Source: Riemerella columbina DSM 16469 (GTDB taxonomy: Bacteria > Bacteroidota > Bacteroidia > Flavobacteriales > Weeksellaceae). Taken from it: a stretch of DNA of 64,000 bases. The translations under genes and the position numbers were made by a program. The DNA is taken from positions 1 to 64,000 of the forward strand of contig NZ_KB894283.1 in assembly GCF_000374405.1 (NCBI RefSeq), read 5' to 3'. The notes beneath the pieces are model-generated. The model saw only the letters and a program-made list of their open reading frames with translations. It was not told the origin of the DNA and searched no databases. Positions 1 through 8,016 of this stretch are shown here, in pieces (within the stretch, counting starts at the first letter, position 1; each line of letters begins with the position of its first letter).

Positions 1-200
1 GTAGGCAAAAGTATAGATTTTAGAAATAAGAGCTTAGAAATTAGATATTGGAAAGCATTATGCCGTAGGCTAAATACTTCAGGCAATCACTCATCACTCA
101 AAACTCATCACTTATCCCTCGCCGTAGGCAAAAGGCTTAGAGCTTTATACAACAACTCATTACTTGCTACTGGCAATTTAAAACAATTGGTTCAACTCCT
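1..200. repeat. Low-complexity left edge with a recurring GCCGTAGGC word
   Basis: The word GCCGTAGGC followed by A or T and two or three A occurs at 62-70 and 121-129, and its last part (GTAGGCAAAA) opens the window at position 1, giving a spacing of about 59-64 bases. Between the copies lie short echoing words such as ACTCATCACT and TTAGAAAT. No open frame or RNA structure is evident. It looks like a decayed intergenic repeat; function unknown. Confidence 0.4.
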
Positions 201-266
201 AGTTGCAGGCTTTAGTCCTGTAGCTACTAAACAAATAAATTATTAACAACTTTAAATTTAATTTTT

Positions 267-902
267 ATGAAAAAAACAATTATCAATTTAGCCGTATTCG
301 CCGCAGTAGGCTTGAGTACACAAGTGTTTGGACAGCAAGAAAAAACACAAGGAGTCGTAGGGGTTAACATAGACAAACCGCACGCAACTTTAGAAGTTAA
401 AACTTTTGATGAGAACGGAACCAGTGTAGAGGGTGTTTTGATCCCAAGAGTGAGCCGCCAAAGAGCCGCTAGTATGGGAACTACTGTTGCAGAATCTACG
501 CTTATTTATGTAGACGATGTATCCAACGGAAGCCTTACTGGTACTACTTCTCTAGTAAATGAAAAAGGGTTTTATTTCTTTAAAGAAAAAGTTTGGCAAA
601 AATTAGGAGGAAGTCCGTCTAATACTCGATATGTGTGGAACACGCGAACAGATAACGGAACCACTGTAACAATACTTCCTACTGATGATTTAGTTCGTCT
701 AACCAATAACCAAGGAGGAACTATCAATATGCCTGATGTTATGAGTAATAAAGGAAGGCAGATTTGTTTTTATAATCAGGGTAACGCTAATTTTAGATTT
801 GTGCCAGATATAGCGGTGGGACAATCACAATCAGCAGAGGCAACACTTTCATCTTGTTATATTTCAGATGGTACTAATTGGGTAAATATCACGGCATATT
901 AA
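267..902 (+). CDS. Secreted hypothetical protein, surface/fibre-like
   Basis: A 211-residue protein not recognised as a named family. Residues 1-22 form a clear signal peptide (lysine-rich start, hydrophobic core, cleavage after VFG), so it is exported. The mature start has the pattern GVNIDKPHATLEV and later GVLIPRVS, words common in flavobacterial surface proteins whose genes sit next to tail-fibre-like proteins. The C-terminal half is rich in Thr, Asn and Gly and resembles in style the last domain of the next protein. It is the first of three co-directional genes with gaps of about 21 and 13 bases, so an operon for cell-surface proteins is inferred. No sorting domain of type IX secretion was recognised. 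No promoter with a TAnnTTTG element was found upstream. Confidence 0.75.
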   Translation: MKKTIINLAVFAAVGLSTQVFGQQEKTQGVVGVNIDKPHATLEVKTFDENGTSVEGVLIPRVSRQRAASMGTTVAESTLIYVDDVSNGSLTGTTSLVNEKGFYFFKEKVWQKLGGSPSNTRYVWNTRTDNGTTVTILPTDDLVRLTNNQGGTINMPDVMSNKGRQICFYNQGNANFRFVPDIAVGQSQSAEATLSSCYISDGTNWVNITAY

Positions 903-923
903 TAAAATTTGAAATTAAAAATT

Positions 924-2987
924 ATGAAAAAAACATATATTTTAATAGGAATATTGGGAATAACTTATTTTACCCAAGCACAGATAAGAACTAACGAAAA
1001 TGTTAAGGGTGGAACGATAAATACATCTTCTTCTTTTCTAGACGCTTCTTCATCCACTACATGGAATGGTAGTCTAAATTTAGGAAAAGGTCTTGTATTT
1101 CCTCGTACAGATTTAGTAGCATTAACTACATTAGTTCAGTCGGGACCTAATGTGGCTAATAATTTTCCTACTCGTATGGACGGTATGGTGGTCTATAATA
1201 CTGCGACGGGAGTTTCTGGGATTGGGAGTGTACAGGTGAAGCCAGGCTTTTACTACTACGAAAACAAAAGCAATAGTCTTAACGGCGGTACTTGGAAAGC
1301 CATGGGAGAAGGAGTAAGTGTAAAAGGAGAAGATGGCAAGACTTTGCTAAGCGGCACAACAGCTCCAAGTACAAGCACTGGAAAGATAGGCGATTTTTAT
1401 ATCAATACCACAACAAACCAAATCTACGGACCTAAAACTTCTTCTTCGTGGGGAGCTTCCACAAGTTTGATAGGACCAAGAGGTGCGACTGGTGCTACAG
1501 GAGCTAGAGGACCACAGGGCGTTGCTGGTCCAGCAGGACCAAAGGGCGATAAAGGCGAAAAAGGCGATGCAGGACCAAGAGGTTTAACAGGTATACAGGG
1601 TCCGCAAGGTCCTCGTGGAGTAGCAGGCCCTGTAGGAGCACAAGGCCCAAAAGGAGAGAGAGGTGCGACTGGAGCTGCTGGGGCAAGAGGTCCACAAGGT
1701 GTTGCTGGTCCAGCGGGTCCTAAGGGAGACAAAGGAGAGCCAGGAGCTAAGGGTGCTACTGGAGCCAGAGGCCCAGAGGGGCCATCAGGGGTGGTAAATG
1801 CTACTAGAGGGATTACCTACGACGCTAAAAGCAAAACCGTATCCTTGCCAGCTGGAACGAGTACAAGCCAAGTCTTAAAATGGAATGGCTCTACATGGGC
1901 ACCAGCGACTGATGCGAATACCATTGTAGGAGCTGCGAATGGTTTAACCAAAAGTGGAAACAATATAGAGTTAGGCGGAACGCTTACGAAAGAAACGACC
2001 ATTTATACAAATGACAAGCAATTGATTTTTAAGAAAAATAGTAGTGAGAAAAACAATCTAACTATTACTCAGAGTAGTATCATTTTTAATAATAATACTG
2101 GCTCGGATGTGGTAGCGTTAACTAAAATCACTAATGGGATATTGTTAATGAATTCACTTAAAAGCAGTATTAAATTAGAGCAGGAAAATATATCATTATA
2201 TGGCAATGTAGGAATAGGAACAGACACACCAACTGCAAAGCTAGATGTAGATGGAAATATGAAGGTAAAGACGGATGCCGGCTCTTGGCTTACAGGGAAA
2301 ACAGGAACTTCTGGGATTACGGGGTCAGGTCAAACTTCTAGTTCGTATCATCCATTTTTAAGACAAAAGACCTCTAGTGGACATGTTGTAAATATAGGCG
2401 GTTTGGGAGATGTGTTTGGTTTTTATGGCTATGATAAAGGAAGAACACAAAATGGCTATGACTATACAATGGTTATGAATTTAGCGAACGGAAACATAGG
2501 TATAGGAACAGATAAACCTTCTGAAAAGTTAGAAGTAAACGGCAAGATAAAAACCACGAGCCTCAAAGGTACTGGTGACCGCGTCGTGATGGCAGATGCT
2601 AATGGGGTGTTGAAAATAGGTAATGCGAGTTCTTTAGGTAAAACCTATACCGCGGGTACAGGTATTCAGATAAGTAGTTCAAATGTTATCTCTACAAAAA
2701 GTCCAGTAAGAGTAGTTACAGGTAGTACTACATTATCGGCTTCTGATAATGGGGGCTTTGTTTATGTTAACAGTTCTGCAGCAGCTAAGGTTACTGTACC
2801 ATCTGCATTGCCTATTGGGTTTAGTTGTGTGGTAGTACAAGAAGGCGCAGGGCAAGTTACTATTGTAGGAAGTGGTGTTACACTAAGAACGGCACGAGGT
2901 ACTAAAACGAGAACCAGATATTCTGCTGTAGGTGTAATTAAATATACCGGAAATGCAGCAACCGTTACAGGAGATGCTATTAAATAA
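924..2987 (+). CDS. Secreted protein with collagen-like Gly-X-Y tract
   Basis: The preferred start is the ATG at 924, giving 687 residues that begin with a typical signal peptide ([12 protein letters not shown], cleavage near TQAQ); an ATG at 909 would only add five residues in front of it. After an N-terminal region ending in a short FYINT segment there is an uninterrupted Gly-X-Y tract of about 35 triplets (bases about 1473-1790) in which a 20-residue block starting GARGPQG occurs twice, identical in protein but different in third codon bases. Two later segments read NVGIGT.TP..KLDVDGN and [17 protein letters not shown], a motif common in bacterial and phage fibre-like proteins. The C-terminal 90 residues form a beta-rich domain. 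A trimeric stalk on the surface is an inference from the collagen-like tract. The function is unknown. Confidence 0.85.
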   Translation: MKKTYILIGILGITYFTQAQIRTNENVKGGTINTSSSFLDASSSTTWNGSLNLGKGLVFPRTDLVALTTLVQSGPNVANNFPTRMDGMVVYNTATGVSGIGSVQVKPGFYYYENKSNSLNGGTWKAMGEGVSVKGEDGKTLLSGTTAPSTSTGKIGDFYINTTTNQIYGPKTSSSWGASTSLIGPRGATGATGARGPQGVAGPAGPKGDKGEKGDAGPRGLTGIQGPQGPRGVAGPVGAQGPKGERGATGAAGARGPQGVAGPAGPKGDKGEPGAKGATGARGPEGPSGVVNATRGITYDAKSKTVSLPAGTSTSQVLKWNGSTWAPATDANTIVGAANGLTKSGNNIELGGTLTKETTIYTNDKQLIFKKNSSEKNNLTITQSSIIFNNNTGSDVVALTKITNGILLMNSLKSSIKLEQENISLYGNVGIGTDTPTAKLDVDGNMKVKTDAGSWLTGKTGTSGITGSGQTSSSYHPFLRQKTSSGHVVNIGGLGDVFGFYGYDKGRTQNGYDYTMVMNLANGNIGIGTDKPSEKLEVNGKIKTTSLKGTGDRVVMADANGVLKIGNASSLGKTYTAGTGIQISSSNVISTKSPVRVVTGSTTLSASDNGGFVYVNSSAAAKVTVPSALPIGFSCVVVQEGAGQVTIVGSGVTLRTARGTKTRTRYSAVGVIKYTGNAATVTGDAIK

Positions 2988-3000
2988 CAAATAATGACTT

Positions 3001-4440
3001 ATGAAGAGATTAATATATATAGTAGCTTTGTTTTGTTGTGGTTTTAGTTCGGTAAAAGCACAAGTGGTGCTGGAGGCGTTGGATGCTCCAGATGCGGAAT
3101 TTATTGTCCCAGACGGATGGGATGTTAATGTACAGCCCGTACGATATTTAGCCTCTGTTTATGATGATAATTATTATCCGTTTAATTCGCTTGATTTAAG
3201 TTCTCAGCCTGCCACGGCACAATTAGGAAAAAAAGATGCTAATGGCAAGAAAGATCCATTGCTCAATTATCAAGGGAAAATAGGGGACTTTAGAGGAGGG
3301 AGTGGTATTACTATGTTTACGCCAAATGAAGCATTACAAAAACATGTATACGCTGTAAATGTGACTTTCACTGCAAGCTCATCCAATGCAAAAGAATTAG
3401 AAATTCCCTCTACGATTGCCACGGCAAGAATACCAGCTAAGTATATAAAAAATTCCGATACAGATGTAGAAGTATATTTAAAATCTTATTTTTCTACAGA
3501 ACCAACATCTCAAAATTCTTTAAGAGCTTCTGGCGATATTAGTATGCTCCTTTATATATCGGCTGAAAAGCCTATAGATCTTGTTCAGTTAGATATGAAT
3601 AATGGCATAGGTAAAGATGGAAAAGGGATTCTATTGACTACTTTTGAAATTCCTAGATTAAATGAAACCACTACAACACTTGAAGATGTATTGTTTAACA
3701 GAAAATTAGAAGTAAGACTACTACCAGGGATACCAGACAGATATGCTAATCAGAAAACTAGAGATTATGCAGGAAATAGAGCGGAAAATGCTTATGAGCA
3801 TGATATGTTTTATATGCCAATTTTAGGAACGGACGGAAAAATATGGCTTAATAATAATTTAGGTGCGAATTATTCTAAGCTAGAGGAACCTGTGTTTTAT
3901 CCTTTTCAAAGAGCTAAAAATATTAGAGATAAAGATGCTTTTGGTTCCCATTTTGAGTGGGGGCGTATGCCAGATGGACATGAGTTATTATCTGGCTTAA
4001 CTGATGAGAATGAAATTGAAGCGAAACTAAAAAAAATTGGATGGATTAAAAAGGAAGATTTAAAGGAATTTCATAACCCTTGTCCTACAGGCTATCATGC
4101 TCCGTCTATAAAAGAATACAAGACATATGTATATAGAGGTAAGATAAAAACAGTGTGGGATTGGCACGAAGATGTATTTAAGGGAAGTGGAAATGGAAGA
4201 TTTGAAGGTCCTTTTTTCAATAGATACTTTCCTTATGTTAGAGATTTAGTAGGTGAGCTATATTTATGGACATCATCAAATGATTATGAAGATAGTTATG
4301 ATAATAATACAGGGACTAAAGATGGGAGACATGCTGTAGTTGTTGCTTATTGGAATCTGGGGGGAGTCGTTAGGCATATAGTAAAACATGGTTGGCAGCC
4401 AAAAGATGCAGGATACGGCATACGTTGTATTAAAGATTGA
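3001..4440 (+). CDS. Secreted protein with Fibrobacter major paralogous-like C-terminal domain
   Basis: A 479-residue protein with a signal peptide (residues 1-21, cleavage after VKA). The last 200 residues match the style of the Fibrobacter succinogenes major paralogous domain: GTDGKIWLNNNLGA, then CPTGYHAPS, an LWTSS segment and the ending GYGIRCIKD. In other proteins this domain is a surface or secreted module with a C-type-lectin-like appearance; its ligand is generally not known. The middle part (residues 100-270) is not recognised. It lies 13 bases after the collagen-like gene and is the last gene of the surface protein operon. No terminator of classical form follows directly. Confidence 0.75.
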   Translation: MKRLIYIVALFCCGFSSVKAQVVLEALDAPDAEFIVPDGWDVNVQPVRYLASVYDDNYYPFNSLDLSSQPATAQLGKKDANGKKDPLLNYQGKIGDFRGGSGITMFTPNEALQKHVYAVNVTFTASSSNAKELEIPSTIATARIPAKYIKNSDTDVEVYLKSYFSTEPTSQNSLRASGDISMLLYISAEKPIDLVQLDMNNGIGKDGKGILLTTFEIPRLNETTTTLEDVLFNRKLEVRLLPGIPDRYANQKTRDYAGNRAENAYEHDMFYMPILGTDGKIWLNNNLGANYSKLEEPVFYPFQRAKNIRDKDAFGSHFEWGRMPDGHELLSGLTDENEIEAKLKKIGWIKKEDLKEFHNPCPTGYHAPSIKEYKTYVYRGKIKTVWDWHEDVFKGSGNGRFEGPFFNRYFPYVRDLVGELYLWTSSNDYEDSYDNNTGTKDGRHAVVVAYWNLGGVVRHIVKHGWQPKDAGYGIRCIKD

Positions 4441-4824
4441 TAGTTTAACGTCTCTGTGAATAGTTATTTTTCTGTGGGGATAACCATTACTCGCTCTGCG
4501 TACGCAAACTCACCTACAGCTCGCTCAAGCGAAGCCTTACCGAGCAAGAGATGGGCAGTAGGCGGAGTGGTGCGCGTCCGAGGGATAAGCCTAGGGAGAA
4601 AGGGAGGCAAGCCCGTGTAGTCCTACGGTACGCAGTAGCCCATTTCACTTGCTCTTGATTTTTTTGCAACTTTTTTCATCAAGGAAAAAAGTTGGTTGAA
4701 AGAAGAAGTCTGCAAAAGTGGATTATGTGGAGCAAGCGTAAAGAAATGAGGAAAGTACCCCATGGGAATTAAGAAACAAAAAGAAGAATTATGAATATGA
4801 ATTATAAATATAAACAATAAAATT
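4441..4824. other. G+C-rich non-coding island with nested inverted repeats
   Basis: This 384-base gap has no convincing gene. Its middle is much richer in G and C than the surroundings. It contains the palindrome TGCGTACGCA (4497-4506); a long-range pairing of GAGCAAG..ATGGGC (from about 4546) with GCCCAT..CTTGCTC (ending about 4655) that encloses about 80 bases; and a perfect 11-base inverted repeat, 4667-4677 with 4684-4694, with a six-base loop. A T-run follows the long-range stem. A structured RNA, or the remains of a mobile sequence, are both possible. A minus-strand open frame through this region is not supported. Confidence 0.45.
4667..4694. repeat. Perfect 11-base inverted repeat, six-base loop
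   Basis: CAACTTTTTTC and its reverse complement GAAAAAAGTTG flank the loop ATCAAG. An alternative pairing of CTTGAT upstream with ATCAAG in the loop is possible, so the element could switch between two hairpins. It lies between the G+C-rich stem and the DUF4469-type gene. Role unknown. Confidence 0.6.
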
Positions 4825-5544
4825 ATGAACAACTTAAAAGCATGGCTTCGTCCTAATCTTTTAACCAAAGACGACAAGGCAGATTTTATTGCCGTGCCGC
4901 TGATGAACGGGAGTCTTGGGCTGAAAGAAGTGGTCGAGGCGCTACAAAAAGAGGGTATGGAAATCCAAACCGAGACTGCCATAGACATCATCACACGCTT
5001 TAACCGCAAGGCATCGGAATTGGTACTCAATGGGTATAGCGTAAACACAGGCTTGGTGTATATGCGCCCAGCCATCAAAGGGGTGTTCTATGACAAGTCT
5101 TTTGACAAGGAAAAACACTCGGTGTATGTAAATGTAAACCAAGGGTTGGAGCTTAGAAAAGCCAGCGAGGACACCAAAGTAGAAATCCTTGGTGAACAAG
5201 CCAGCCCGATGAGCCTTTTCAGCATTACCGACAAGGCAACAAACAAAACCGACGGTACCCTCACCAAAGGTAAAAACGCCGAAATCAAAGGGACTTATAT
5301 TAAGGTAGAGGGCAGCGACCCTAAAAATGGTGTGGTGTTTAAAAACTTAGACAACAGCCAAGAAACCAAGCTTCCAATGGAAAACATCGTTCTTAATGAG
5401 CCTTCAAGATTATTGATATTAGTTCCTGCAGATTTAGCGAGTGGTAACTATGAGGTGAGCGTAACCACGCAGTTTAGTAGTGGCAAGACGGTTCTAAAAA
5501 CCCCACGCACGGAGACTTTATCTACTCCTGTAGTAATCGCTTAG
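4825..5544 (+). CDS. IHF/HU-like DNA-binding protein with DUF4469-type C-terminus
   Basis: A 239-residue protein without signal peptide. The first 120 residues resemble the IHF/HU-like domain known from Bacteroides proteins of the Bvu_2165 type (segments AWLRPNLLTKD, GLKEVVEALQKEG, DIITRFNRKASELVLNGYSV). Residues about 130-239 form a beta-sandwich-like region typical of DUF4469 (LVPADLASGNYEVSVTTQFS). Such proteins are presumed to bind DNA; no defined target is known to me. Codons are richer in G and C than in neighbouring genes, and the gene sits alone between a structured island and three palindromes, which suggests it is a self-contained unit, possibly acquired. Start chosen at the only ATG near the front; no ribosome site is expected in this phylum. 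Confidence 0.8.
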   Translation: MNNLKAWLRPNLLTKDDKADFIAVPLMNGSLGLKEVVEALQKEGMEIQTETAIDIITRFNRKASELVLNGYSVNTGLVYMRPAIKGVFYDKSFDKEKHSVYVNVNQGLELRKASEDTKVEILGEQASPMSLFSITDKATNKTDGTLTKGKNAEIKGTYIKVEGSDPKNGVVFKNLDNSQETKLPMENIVLNEPSRLLILVPADLASGNYEVSVTTQFSSGKTVLKTPRTETLSTPVVIA

Positions 5545-5593
5545 AAATTGGGGAGGATTCTTACAATAGAAAATTTAATAAGGTTAATAAGTG

Positions 5594-5629
5594 AATTTCG
5601 GCTTTGGTCGTACGACCAAAGCCGAAATT
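5594..5629. repeat. Perfect 36-base palindrome
   Basis: Left arm AATTTCGGCTTTGGTCGT and its exact reverse complement meet without a spacer between 5611 and 5612. The core is GGTCGTACGACC. The next bases are TG rather than a long T-run, so it is only a mediocre terminator for the DUF4469 gene upstream. It shares the TCGTACGA core with the next palindrome. Confidence 0.85.
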
Positions 5630-5723
5630 TTGTTATCTATAGGGTTGGGTTTGCAGGATTATACGGGTAATTATGACCGTTAGTCCATTGGTTATTAAAG
5701 CTTTCAATTAGAGGTTAGTTTGT

Positions 5724-5759
5724 AAAGGGTGTCTTTGTCGTACGACAAAGACACCCTTT
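5724..5759. repeat. Second perfect 36-base palindrome
   Basis: Left arm AAAGGGTGTCTTTGTCGT and its exact reverse complement meet between 5741 and 5742. Same total length and same central TCGTACGA as the palindrome 130 bases upstream, although the outer arms differ. It overlaps by four bases the third inverted repeat. Confidence 0.85.
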
Positions 5760-5796
5760 GCTTGCCGACAAACGATGCGTTTGTCGGTAAGCAAAG
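5756..5796. repeat. Third inverted repeat, 19-base arms, 3-base loop
   Basis: Arms 5756-5774 and 5778-5796 (CTTTGCTTGCCGACAAACG and its near-complement) enclose ATG; the only non-Watson-Crick pair is a G-U. The arm begins inside the right half of the second palindrome, so the two hairpins compete for CTTT. No T-run follows. Confidence 0.8.
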
Positions 5797-5895
5797 TCTC
5801 TAAGTGGAAAAATATAGGAGTATGCAGTAATGGATAGAAACAAAACCTTGCGCCACCACAAACTCTAAGCTTTTTTACCCGCTCTATTTAAGTGA

Positions 5896-5931
5896 AAAAA
5901 TCCCCAGACCGCTTTGCGTCTGGGGATTTTT
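5896..5931. terminator. Hairpin terminator, downstream of trigger factor gene
   Basis: AAAAATCCCCAGAC (5896-5909) pairs with GTCTGGGGATTTTT (5918-5931) around an eight-base loop. A-run and T-run on the two sides make it bidirectional. It ends 20 bases from the stop codon of tig on the minus strand. Confidence 0.85.
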
Positions 5932-5951
5932 GGAATTTATATTATGGAAGA

Positions 5952-7286
5952 TTATTTTTGTAATTCTTTCAAGAAATCTTCGTGAGAGATTTTTTCTTCT
6001 TTTTTAGTGGCTTTTTCTAAGATCACATCTTTTAACTTAGCCATAGCAACTTCAGAAGAAATTTGTCTTACTTGCTCTTGGTTTTTCAACATTTCCACAG
6101 CATATTTCTGAATTTCTTCATCAGATAAATGGTGGATACCATAGATCGCCAATTGGTTTCTTACCAACTGTTCTGCTTGGGCAAGTACATCGGCATAGTC
6201 AATAGTAATACCATTATCGTTCATCAATTTACTTTCGATGATTTGATATTTAATTTGGTCTTTTTCAGCATCGAAAATTTCTTTTGCTTGTGCCTCGTTG
6301 GTAATGTTTTGGTTAGAGAACATTAACCATTTTACTAAAAAGGCTTCAGGAAGCTGGACTTCTTCTTTTTCAGTAATTTGTTCTAATACTTTGTTTACAA
6401 AGTGAACATCGGCATTTTGTTGGAAGTACTCGTCTAACTCTGATTTTACTTTTGCTTTCAATTCTTCTTCAGATTTTACGGTATCTTTACCATACACATT
6501 GTCGAATAAGTCTTGATTCAACTCAGCAAGATTCAATTTATAAATGTCTTTTACGGTAACTTCCACTTCATTGTGGTGTAGGTGTTCTGCTTCGTCTTTA
6601 GAGAGTCCTAAGCCTTTAGCCAATTCTTCGTCTTTAGTTAAGTCTTCTTTAGATACTTTTACGCTTTCGTCTTTTTTAAGTTTTTTAACTAAAGCGAAAG
6701 CAGGTTTATTTTCAGCGTTGATTACTGCATGCTTAGGTGCGTGGTTATGCTCGCCTTCTGCGTCTTCTTCTACCACTTGTTTTACCTCTACGGCGATGTA
6801 AGAGTCTTTAGTCGCTTTATCTTGAGGATCTCTTTCTGCAAATCGCTTCTGCATATTTTCTATGCTGGTGTTGATTTCCTTATCAGAGGCTTCAATATTA
6901 TAGTGTGGTGCTTCGTATTTTGCCAAATCAATAGTAAATTCAGGCTCGAAACCTACCTCAAATGGTAGTTCAATTTGCTCTTGGTTGGTATCCAATTCTT
7001 CTACTGGAACAGGTACTGGCTGACCTACCAATCTTAGTTTTTTCTCAGTAATATAGTTGTTAAGACCTTCTGAAACTTGCTTATTGATTTCTTCGTAAGT
7101 AAGTCCCGCTTCATACTGTCTGCGGATCATTCCTAGAGGGGCTTTCCCTTTTCTAAATCCAGGAATAGTCGCATTCTTTGCGTAGTTAATCAGTTGTTTT
7201 TCAACTTTGTCTTTATAGTCTTTCTTATCCAAAGTAACGGTAAGCAATGCACTTACCTCGTCGTGATTTTTAATCGTAACCTTCAT
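5952..7286 (-). CDS. tig: Trigger factor, ribosome-associated chaperone
   Basis: A 444-residue protein, close to the usual length of trigger factor. Residues 43-50 read GFRKGKAP, the ribosome-docking signature of the N-terminal domain, and the preceding stretch (dense in Lys and Asp) matches the family start. The central region carries the His-rich insertion EGEHNHAPKH rather than a clear FKBP active site, as is common in Bacteroidota where the prolyl isomerase part is divergent. The long helical C-terminal part is the client-binding arm. It binds nascent chains at the exit tunnel in the cytoplasm. Transcribed alone, from a TATTTTTG element at 7308-7315, and closed by the hairpin at 5896-5931. 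Confidence 0.95.
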   Translation of the reverse strand: MKVTIKNHDEVSALLTVTLDKKDYKDKVEKQLINYAKNATIPGFRKGKAPLGMIRRQYEAGLTYEEINKQVSEGLNNYITEKKLRLVGQPVPVPVEELDTNQEQIELPFEVGFEPEFTIDLAKYEAPHYNIEASDKEINTSIENMQKRFAERDPQDKATKDSYIAVEVKQVVEEDAEGEHNHAPKHAVINAENKPAFALVKKLKKDESVKVSKEDLTKDEELAKGLGLSKDEAEHLHHNEVEVTVKDIYKLNLAELNQDLFDNVYGKDTVKSEEELKAKVKSELDEYFQQNADVHFVNKVLEQITEKEEVQLPEAFLVKWLMFSNQNITNEAQAKEIFDAEKDQIKYQIIESKLMNDNGITIDYADVLAQAEQLVRNQLAIYGIHHLSDEEIQKYAVEMLKNQEQVRQISSEVAMAKLKDVILEKATKKEEKISHEDFLKELQK

Positions 7287-7307
7287 TAGTTCATTTTTTT
7301 ATGAGTG

Positions 7308-7315
7308 CAAAAATA
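7308..7315 (-). promoter_or_regulatory. -7 element of the tig promoter
   Basis: On the minus strand the bases read TATTTTTG, matching TAnnTTTG, about 22 bases before the tig start codon. No good TTTG was seen 19 bases upstream. Confidence 0.5.
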
Positions 7316-7348
7316 AGAAATTTTTATGTTTTTATCAGTATATAATAT

Positions 7349-7381
7349 AAAAAATCTGCTCCTTAAAAAATAAGAAGCAGA
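7349..7381 (-). terminator. Terminator of first receptor/lipoprotein cassette
   Basis: TCTGCTCCTTA (7355-7365) pairs with TAAGAAGCAGA (7371-7381) with one mismatch; on the minus strand a run of six T follows. It lies 28 bases after the stop of the lipoprotein gene. Confidence 0.7.
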
Positions 7382-7408
7382 CCAACAAATAAAATGTATT
7401 ATGGAATT

Positions 7409-7981
7409 TTATTTGATATTATAAACTGCGTTGATGTCTTCTTCGCCACCTTTAGCGCTTCCAGCTTCGTTGCCATTGGCATCGGCTACACTTACAGATG
7501 CAGGTTTGTGGTGAAGTTTAATATTGACTTTAGCGCCATCTTTCGGTGCAGAATTTACAGTCCATTGGGTTTTAAGTCCAATTTTAGTCCCATCTTTTCT
7601 CGTGGTATTAGCATCGTCTGTTCTTTTGATATTAACGCTCACCTCAGCAAAACGATAAGTAAAGAAGTGGTCTTCTTTTTCCTCAATGATTTCTTCGGTA
7701 ACATTGTGGGTGTGGTCCTCGTGCGGCTCTTCTAGAGAAAGGGTAACATCATAAACATTTCCATTTTTTAGGATAATGTCTTTGCTGGCATCTTCTCCTT
7801 TAAATGTGGTCACTTGTACATCGTTAGCATCAGCTTTGTTGACGATAGTTGCCGTTAGATACTGTACTTCATCATGATTGTGAACATCTTCTGGAATTTT
7901 GTGGTCATCGCTTCTACAAGAGTTTAATGCGAAAACTGTAGCTAATGATAATGCGAATGGTTTTAAAAATGATAGTTTCAT
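7409..7981 (-). CDS. Histidine-rich lipoprotein, first cassette
   Basis: A 190-residue lipoprotein: the lipobox ends at Cys22 (ALNSC), followed by RSDD, so it probably stays attached to the outer membrane. The mature N-terminus (residues 25-38) and a later segment (EPHEDHTHN) carry clusters of His, Asp and Glu typical of metal binding. The remaining beta-rich sequence is not recognised. It lies 35 bases after the TonB-dependent receptor gene and is the last gene of a three-gene minus-strand unit. A role as metal-capturing partner of that receptor is inferred from context and composition only. A comparable lipoprotein occurs in the second cassette at 13958-14854, but the two are not obviously homologous along their length. 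Confidence 0.8.
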   Translation of the reverse strand: MKLSFLKPFALSLATVFALNSCRSDDHKIPEDVHNHDEVQYLTATIVNKADANDVQVTTFKGEDASKDIILKNGNVYDVTLSLEEPHEDHTHNVTEEIIEEKEDHFFTYRFAEVSVNIKRTDDANTTRKDGTKIGLKTQWTVNSAPKDGAKVNIKLHHKPASVSVADANGNEAGSAKGGEEDINAVYNIK

Positions 7982-8016
7982 AATGTTTGTGTTTTTTAAT
8001 TAGTTTAATGTTTGTT

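Noticed and set aside
1424-1732. Minus-strand frames rich in Pro and Gly
   Set aside because: They mirror the collagen-like Gly-X-Y tract on the plus strand; repetitive G+C-rich codons simply lack stops.
2200-2600. Prophage tail fibre because of the GIGT..P..KL repeats
   Set aside because: The gene has a signal peptide, no phage genes are near, and this motif is common in secreted proteins.
4623-5078. Minus-strand frame of 151 codons
   Set aside because: It covers the start of the DUF4469-type gene and the structured island; the plus-strand protein is clearly the real one.
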